This document shows positions 31,944 through 36,903 of a DNA stretch of 36,903 nt, piece after piece. Each line of letters opens with the position of its first letter. Position 1 is the stretch's first letter. The position numbers and the translations under genes were made by a program. Below the pieces are notes generated by a model, which was given only the letters and a program-made list of their open reading frames with translations, had not been told where the DNA came from and did not search any database. The DNA comes from Brachionus koreanus (lineage: Eukaryota > Rotifera > Eurotatoria > Ploima > Brachionidae). Where the stretch lies: assembly GCA_016987375.1 (NCBI GenBank), contig PJRA01000077.1, positions 957,964 through 994,866 of the forward strand, read 5' to 3'.

Positions 31944-34060
31944 CTTTAAACAAAGTAAAGTTACTAAAATAAAATTAAAACAAAAAATTTTATGTGAGAA
32001 GAAAAAATAGGGTATCGAACCAGGTAAAAATATTATTTGTTTTCTAATTTTAAAATTTTAAAATTTATAATTTTATGAAAAATAATAACAATTTTACCCT
32101 AAATTCGCTACTCTATTTGATTTTTAGAAATTTAATTACATCTTAGGCTATTAACCCTAGATTTAGATATAACTAATTTAAAGAAAAAACTAGAGCCTAT
32201 TTTTACATAGGATTTATTAAATCAGACAAAAAAATAGTCGATAAATTTTACTTTATCGATTGGTATTAATTTATTAAATTTTTTTTTAAAAAAAGGGCCT
32301 CCATCGCTTGCGCCTAGCTATTTTTCTTCCCAAATCCACTCAAGCCATTCATCCGAATAGCGTGAGCAGTCAAAACTGAATTTATTTAAATTTATTACTC
32401 CATGAGTTTATTTTATTTATAAAAGATAAAGTGGCTATTTGCACAACTTTTAGGTCCAACCAAGCTGAATGTTGATTTTGTAGCTGAAATTTGTGTTTCG
32501 AATATCTTTTCTTTGTTCTTTTTCAATTACTGAAATGTTTAATAAATAAAATTTTTTTAAAGTTCTATTTAAGCACACGTTTGTGAATATTGAAGCGATT
32601 TATTTTATTCAATGCGAGTTTCGAAACAAGATGAAACTAAATCGCGTAATTTATAATGAATCCGAGTATATGCTTTGGTCGGTATAGATGATGAAAGATT
32701 AAACACAGAGAACGCTTGAATCTTGCAATATTTCACTAGCTTTTGTGCTTGACTCCCGGCTTCCCCTCTAAACTAGAATTTTTTATTATTCATTTTAATT
32801 TTAATATTCATATAAATTGAGTCGATACGACCCAGAAAATGTCTCAACTACAGAATACAGAATTTTCTTCAAAAAAACTTAAAAAAATTAAAATATCATT
32901 TGTTTTCTCTTTTTCTAAAGTGAATATTGAAATTTAAAACAAATAAAAATATTAAATTAAATTTTGTTAGATATTATTCAAATAAATCCGAAATTATAAA
33001 TTGTTATTATTTTTATTATTCATTTCAATGAACGCCTTTAAGACGATTTTAACAAAATTAAAGTCTTAACGACTTATTTAGTCAATTGTAAACTTAAGTT
33101 TAAACTTTTCAATTTTATTGAGAAAATATATGATTAATTTTTGTAACTATAATGTCTTAATTAATTTTTTTTTCACAATTTTATCAAACAAATTTTTTGA
33201 GTTTTTCTTAAAGTTCTTAATACAATTAAGTGAGCAAAAAATAACCGACCAAAAACCGGATCAGAAAAAATCATCAATTTTAAGCATTTTAAGACCGTAT
33301 TTTTAGAAATCATCTGTTTTAATCTTTTTTTTTAATTTTGAAAATTATGAAAATAAAAATTTTAATTTTAATTTTTTAATTTTAAAAATTTTTAAAAGTT
33401 TGATTATGATTCTTAATAAAACAAGCTTGATTAAAGTAAATGTGTTCTAAAAAAAAAGATAAAAAAAATTTGAATTTTTGTGAATTTTTTAACACCCAAG
33501 GACCGGCGGTGTCAATTTGAAACTTTTTCAAAAATTCAAATTTAATTTTTTAATTAACTATTAATCATATATACATGTTTTAATATTTATTTTAAAGCTT
33601 TGATGATGGTCTTATAATTTTAGTCTTTTTCATGTTACAGACTTTTATGGAACTAATGTAACATTTAAACAAATTTTTTGACAAAAATAGCCTTTGAGCG
33701 GATCCTTTGAGTGCTAAAACTTTGAATTGATGAAAGATATATTTTTACATTTTTCTTCGCATCTATTGAGCAAAGCATTACTAGAAGGCTCTTACGGTTT
33801 TTTATGTTGAAGTATTAAACTAAACTAGAAACGAAATATTCTTTTAAAATTTTAAGCAATGATTTATTTTATATTAACTTTAAATTCAAAATGATCTAGG
33901 ATAAAAGAATTTAATTTGATTTTTTTGTTTTCTTTTTTTTTTAAATAAAATATAAGACTAATATATTACTCTTCATTATATATTCAAAGCTTTTGCTAGA
34001 TTTAAATAATTTTATTTTTTTTGAAATAATTTTAAAAAAGTTTACTTAAACAGGAAAGGA
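31944..34060. other. spacer between the unrecognised gene and MRPS18A
   Basis: Must contain the missing first exon and promoter of the minus-strand gene. Two GC-richer islands stand out. At about 32305-32390 the minus strand is open for FSFDCSRYSDEWLEWIWEEK before a stop. At 32622-32676 the plus strand has MKLNRVIYNESEYMLWS followed directly by a GT donor-like GTATAG. Neither could be joined to a known gene. At 33489 TTAACACCCAAGGACCGGCG resembles a transposon end with a TTAA site. The plus-strand frame at 33118-33306 is probably chance. Confidence 0.35.
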
Positions 34061-34609
34061 ATGCTTAAATTAGCGAAAAACAGCTTAAAATTTAGTTTGA
34101 ATCCGTGCTTGAATTCAGTCCGACAGCTAACACTTAGTAATGTTCTAAATTTAAAGCGGATAGAAAAAACCGAGGACAAAACCACAAATACAATAACTAT
34201 TGAGGGAAAATACATCGATCCCAAAGAGATGTTCGAAGCCCAAGTTTTGGATCTGACCGACGAAAGTCACCAAGATTCAAATCCTGTCCTGAGACCATGC
34301 GCTTTTTGTGAATTGGAAAAAAGAGATATAAAAGTTCAATATACTGATGTTTTAGTTATTAGACAATTTTTAACCGAAAATGGCCACATTTTACCCAGAA
34401 AAGTAACTGGTCTTTGTAAAAAGCAACAAAGAAAACTTATAGTGTTAACCAAACATGCAAAACATGCTGGCTTGATACTCAATCTTCAACCTCCTCTTTT
34501 AGATGGAACAAAGCCATCGTCTGATCATAACAACCGTTCAAAACATCTTAAATGGAATACCTATTTTGACGACTATGAAACTATGAGACGTACCAATAAA
34601 TTTTTGTAA
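34061..34609 (+). CDS. MRPS18A: mitochondrial ribosomal protein mL66 (MRPS18A type)
   Basis: A single-exon 182-residue protein. The N-terminus is basic, hydroxylated and free of acidic residues (MLKLAKNSLKFSLNPCLNSV), as expected of a mitochondrial import signal. IEGKYIDPKE, then CAFCELE (Cys80, Cys83), YTDVLVIRQFLTENGHILPRKVTGLC (to Cys119) and KHAGLILNLQPPL match the S18 domain. The LPRKVTGLC form and the following Pro-rich LQPPLLDGTKP match the MRPS18A paralogue, which sits in the large mitoribosomal subunit, better than MRPS18B or MRPS18C. The ATG is 7 nt after a CAG acceptor-like site (TTACTTAAACAG), so a leader exon or trans-spliced leader is possible. AATAAA lies 26 bp after the stop. 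Confidence 0.9.
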   Translation: MLKLAKNSLKFSLNPCLNSVRQLTLSNVLNLKRIEKTEDKTTNTITIEGKYIDPKEMFEAQVLDLTDESHQDSNPVLRPCAFCELEKRDIKVQYTDVLVIRQFLTENGHILPRKVTGLCKKQQRKLIVLTKHAKHAGLILNLQPPLLDGTKPSSDHNNRSKHLKWNTYFDDYETMRRTNKFL

Positions 34610-34634
34610 CTTTTGATCATAATTCTGATTATAA

Positions 34635-34640
34635 AATAAA
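34635..34640 (+). terminator. poly(A) signal AATAAA of MRPS18A
   Basis: AATAAA 26 bp downstream of the stop codon, followed by a GT/T-richer stretch, in a good position for cleavage before the snRNA gene. Confidence 0.55.
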
Positions 34641-34857
34641 GATGTCGCTTTAGAGTTGTTCTATTATTTATTTGTTACATATGTTTAAATAGATATATAA
34701 AATGGCATAAAGATCAATTTTCTTATTTAAAAATAAAGAATTAAATGATATTAGAAAAATATTCATTAAACATAGATATTAAGAAATTAATAAAAAAAAC
34801 TTAAAATTTTTAGAATTGCTTTGAGGATATATTCATGAACGATAGTTTCATTGATGT

Positions 34858-35031
34858 AGCCGTTCTTGTCTTGGGCAGTGGATTATCCAGGGAACGTATA
34901 GTGAGGATAATTTTGCTGACACCTATTATTTATAGATTTTATATCTATAATTTTAAAAACCGCACCGGACTTAACACAAACTGTTAAGTTTAGGTGCAAT
35001 TTCTGGCTGCTCATGTACTTTATCATGAGCT
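34858..35031 (+). ncRNA. RNU4ATAC: U4atac snRNA of the minor (U12-type) spliceosome
   Basis: U4atac pairs with U6atac and delivers it to the minor spliceosome. Landmarks match human U4atac in order. A 5' segment CCGTTCTT (34860-34867) can pair with the U6atac AAGGAUGG through two wobbles, and TCTTGGG follows. The 5' stem-loop has arms ATTATCC/GGATAAT (34882-34888, 34905-34911), a kink-turn AGGGA/GA where 15.5K protein binds, and loop GTATA; the human segment is GCGCAUAGUGAGG, here ACGTATAGTGAGG. GCTGAC (34915-34920) can pair with U6atac GUUAGC. A 3' stem is closed by CACC/GGTG (34963-34996), followed by the Sm site GCAATTTCTGG (human GCAAUUUUUGG). Differences are an extra hairpin at 34930-34950 and a 7-bp stem-loop after the Sm site (35009-35030). 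U4 was considered, but its 5' arm and loop fit worse. Confidence 0.86.
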
Positions 35032-35734
35032 AACCAAAAAAATTAAAAATGTTTTCTATAAATAAAAAATGCATTTTTTGTGATTGATTTTTAATGATCA
35101 TGGTCAAATTAATTTTTTGAAATTATTTATTTAATTTCTTTTTTTTTTTTCTTTTTTGATTTTTTAATTTTTGCTTCCAAAAATTATCAAAATTTAAGAC
35201 ACTCTAGTCAAACACTCAAAGGCTGGAGGGTTTTTTTTAACCACTTTTGCTACTTCCTTTATTTTTTTTATTCAATAAATTTAATAATTCTTTATATTTT
35301 TTTTTCAAACATATCTTAAATCATTAATATTTGTAAGTTATTAAATTTTTTTTACAAAATAATTTATTTTTTTGGAAAAAAGTAAAAAAAGATAAGGTTT
35401 GGGTTTTTAACAACCTTTTTAATTTTTTGATATTTGACAGAAATATTTTGATATAATTCAATTTAAGAATGAAAAAATAAAAATATCTAAATTTTCAGTT
35501 TTAATATTGTATACAATGCTATTTAGTTTATAGCTTTCTTTTGGCACGAATTGTTTTTAAGGAAAAAATCAATTATTTGAAAAATTGTGATAGAATCAAT
35601 GATTTTTCAAATAAAATTTAAAATCATTTAAAACTTCATAATTTAACTTCAGAACAGAATCATAATAATGAAAGAACATAACGTTTAATGTCTTAGAATC
35701 TTTTAAAATACTTAAATATCATTTTTTTGTTGTA
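35032..35734. other. spacer downstream of the U4atac gene
   Basis: About 700 bp of A+T-rich sequence with long T runs. No feature recognised. Confidence 0.4.
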
Positions 35735-35835
35735 CCGTCTAGTTGCCGGCCGGTCTACAAACGGTCTGCCGTTTAACGGTCTATCAGTTGGCCGACCACA
35801 TGGCCTATAGGTCGACCCCAACCTTACATTCAATG
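35735..35835. repeat. GC-rich island with repeated CGGTCT words, possible hAT-type transposon end
   Basis: One hundred bases of strikingly GC-rich DNA in an A+T-rich setting. CGGTCT recurs three times at 15-nt intervals (CCGGCCGGTCTAC, AACGGTCTGCC, AACGGTCTATC), and AAACGG-TCTG-CCGTTT is palindromic. Read from the right on the minus strand it begins TAAGGTTGGGGTCGACC, reminiscent of hAT termini followed by subterminal repeats. No partner end was found before the LINE. Confidence 0.4.
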
Positions 35836-35929
35836 CATAATTTATAAAGGTTTTTTTTAATTTTTATTTAAAAACTGAATATGATCTGCCTTATCCTGCC
35901 TTATGGTGTGATTCATAGGGCACTTGGGA

Positions 35930-36903
35930 ATTTAAGGGTATTATCTAGCTAATCTGTGATAATTGGAGAGGAATAACACTGCTACCAATAGCAAGCAAGG
36001 CGTTCTGCAGCATAATTCTGGAAAGAATCAGAAACTCTTTGGATGCTAAACTCAGAGAATAACAAGCAGGATTTAGACGAGGGAGAGGATGCATAGACCA
36101 GATATTTGCACTTAGGAACATCATAGAGCAAATTATCGAATGGAACAGCCCCTTGTATCTTAACTTCATTGACTTTAAAAAAGCCTTTGACAGCATACAC
36201 AGAGAAACCCTGTGGGCCATACTAAGATCATATGGCTTACCACAGAAAATATTTAACTTGATAAAACTCTTCTACGAGAAATTCGAGTGTAGTGTGATTC
36301 TGGAAAAAGGGTATTCTGAGAGCTTCAAAGTTTGTACAGGAGACAGACAAGGGTGCGTTCTCTCTCCAACACTATTTCTAATAGTAATTGATTATGTAAT
36401 GAAGAAAACAACTGTCAGTACCAGGGGTTTACAATGGGGGTTAACAACCAACTTTGCGGATGATTTGGTGTTAATATCTAGTACAGAAGAACATATGCAC
36501 ATGAAGACACAAGATTTGGCGAACAACGCAAAACCAACTGGACTCGAAATGAATGTTGCCAAAACGAAACTTATGTGCATAAACACTAAATTGGACACCC
36601 CGATCACCATTGATGATTCACAAATCGAGTGTGTAAACGAATTTACATACTTAGGAAGCACCATTAGTACAGCAATGGAAGCAAAAAGAGACATAAAGAA
36701 AAGACTTGCTAAAGTAAAGATTGCCTTTGCTAGACTCCGACCAGCATGGAAATCAATCAGCTATAGCAAGGAAACAAAACTCAAACTGTACAATTCTGTA
36801 GTAAAAACAACACTGATGTGCAGAAGTGAATGTTGGGGAATGTGTGAATCTGATAAAAGAAGTGTGAACACCTTCCATACTGGAAGCCTGCGAAAGATTT
36901 TGG
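35930..36903 (+). mobile_element. LINE reverse transcriptase, 5'-truncated, runs off the right edge
   Basis: From about 35955 the plus strand encodes reverse transcriptase blocks in order: CDNWRGITLLPIASKAFCSI, QAGFRRGRGCIDQIFALRNI, LNFIDFKKAFDSIHRETLW, TGDRQGCVLSPTLFLIVID, NFADDLVLIS (catalytic YADD-type box), GLEMNVAKTKLMCIN, FTYLGSTIS and LYNSVVKTTL. One frame stays open from 36063 to the window end, so the copy is young. Defects are a TAA in place of the Glu codon before QAGF (36060-36062), a tag stop near 35946, and about eight residues missing just before FADD. The start of the element (endonuclease part) is absent. The NWRGITLL/ECW style is that of endonuclease-type LINEs, a different family from the relics at 1, 9.2 and 20.6 kb. 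Confidence 0.88.

Noticed and set aside
34858..35031. U4 (major spliceosome) or another snRNA
   Set aside because: U4 begins with a different 5' arm and has a UUUAU loop in the kink-turn hairpin. The CCGTTCTT start, GTATA loop and CACC/GGTG-closed stem before GCAATTT fit U4atac.
35945..36694. Minus-strand ORFs at the right end
   Set aside because: They are antisense shadows of the LINE reverse transcriptase, which carries the recognisable motifs on the plus strand.
1..36903. CRISPR array, defence system or prokaryotic gene cluster
   Set aside because: All recognised genes are animal genes with introns; no regularly spaced direct repeats or prokaryotic gene organisation were seen.

Overview
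The window is eukaryotic and almost certainly from an invertebrate animal. It is very A+T-rich. Its genes have GT-AG introns, many only about 50-75 nt long and a few of 2-3 kb swollen by transposon debris. The recognisable proteins are animal ones: a Kirrel/IrreC-type immunoglobulin receptor, a PPP1R14 phosphatase inhibitor, CLN8, farnesyltransferase alpha, FEZ/UNC-76, a p24 cargo receptor and mitoribosomal MRPS18A. A U4atac snRNA gene shows that the host keeps the minor spliceosome. An A+T-rich spiralian such as a monogonont rotifer would fit, but nothing here fixes the species. There is one assembly gap (25341-25454, N's).

Layout, left to right. 1-129: LINE fragment (- strand). 1273-5444: last five exons of a Kirrel-like receptor (+). 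5875-10530: promoter-like region and PPP1R14-type gene (+), whose second intron holds a dead LINE. 10964-11862: CLN8 (+). 11863-14543: convergent spacer with a hAT-like end and a complete piggyBac-like MITE. 14544-15587: FNTA (-). 15588-19354: long spacer. 19355-22816: FEZ (+), with a SINE and a dead LINE in its first intron. 23179-24299: Tc1-like element with an internal deletion. 25032-25654: large perfect inverted repeat around the gap. 26224-26874: intronless p24 protein (-). 27098-27256: tiny Gly/Tyr/His-rich gene (-). 29385-29880: mariner relic. 30242-31943: large unrecognised gene (-). 34061-34609: MRPS18A (+). 34858-35031: U4atac snRNA (+). 35735-35835: GC-rich island. 35930-36903: LINE reverse transcriptase running off the right edge.

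The host genes are unrelated housekeeping, neuronal and adhesion genes on both strands, with no sign of an operon or a functional cluster. Two ER/Golgi proteins (CLN8, p24) and two neuronal adhesion/axon proteins (Kirrel, FEZ) occur, but I read nothing into their proximity. I found no defence or other multi-gene system. The most notable items are the U4atac gene with two extra hairpins, the Gly/Tyr/His mini-gene, the unrecognised 566-codon exon on the minus strand, and a small family of 68-bp palindrome-ended repeats, one copy of which lies inside a 66-bp perfect inverted repeat.

Exon joins were worked out by hand from splice signals, reading phase and known family motifs. Transposon classes are from remembered motif patterns, not from searches.
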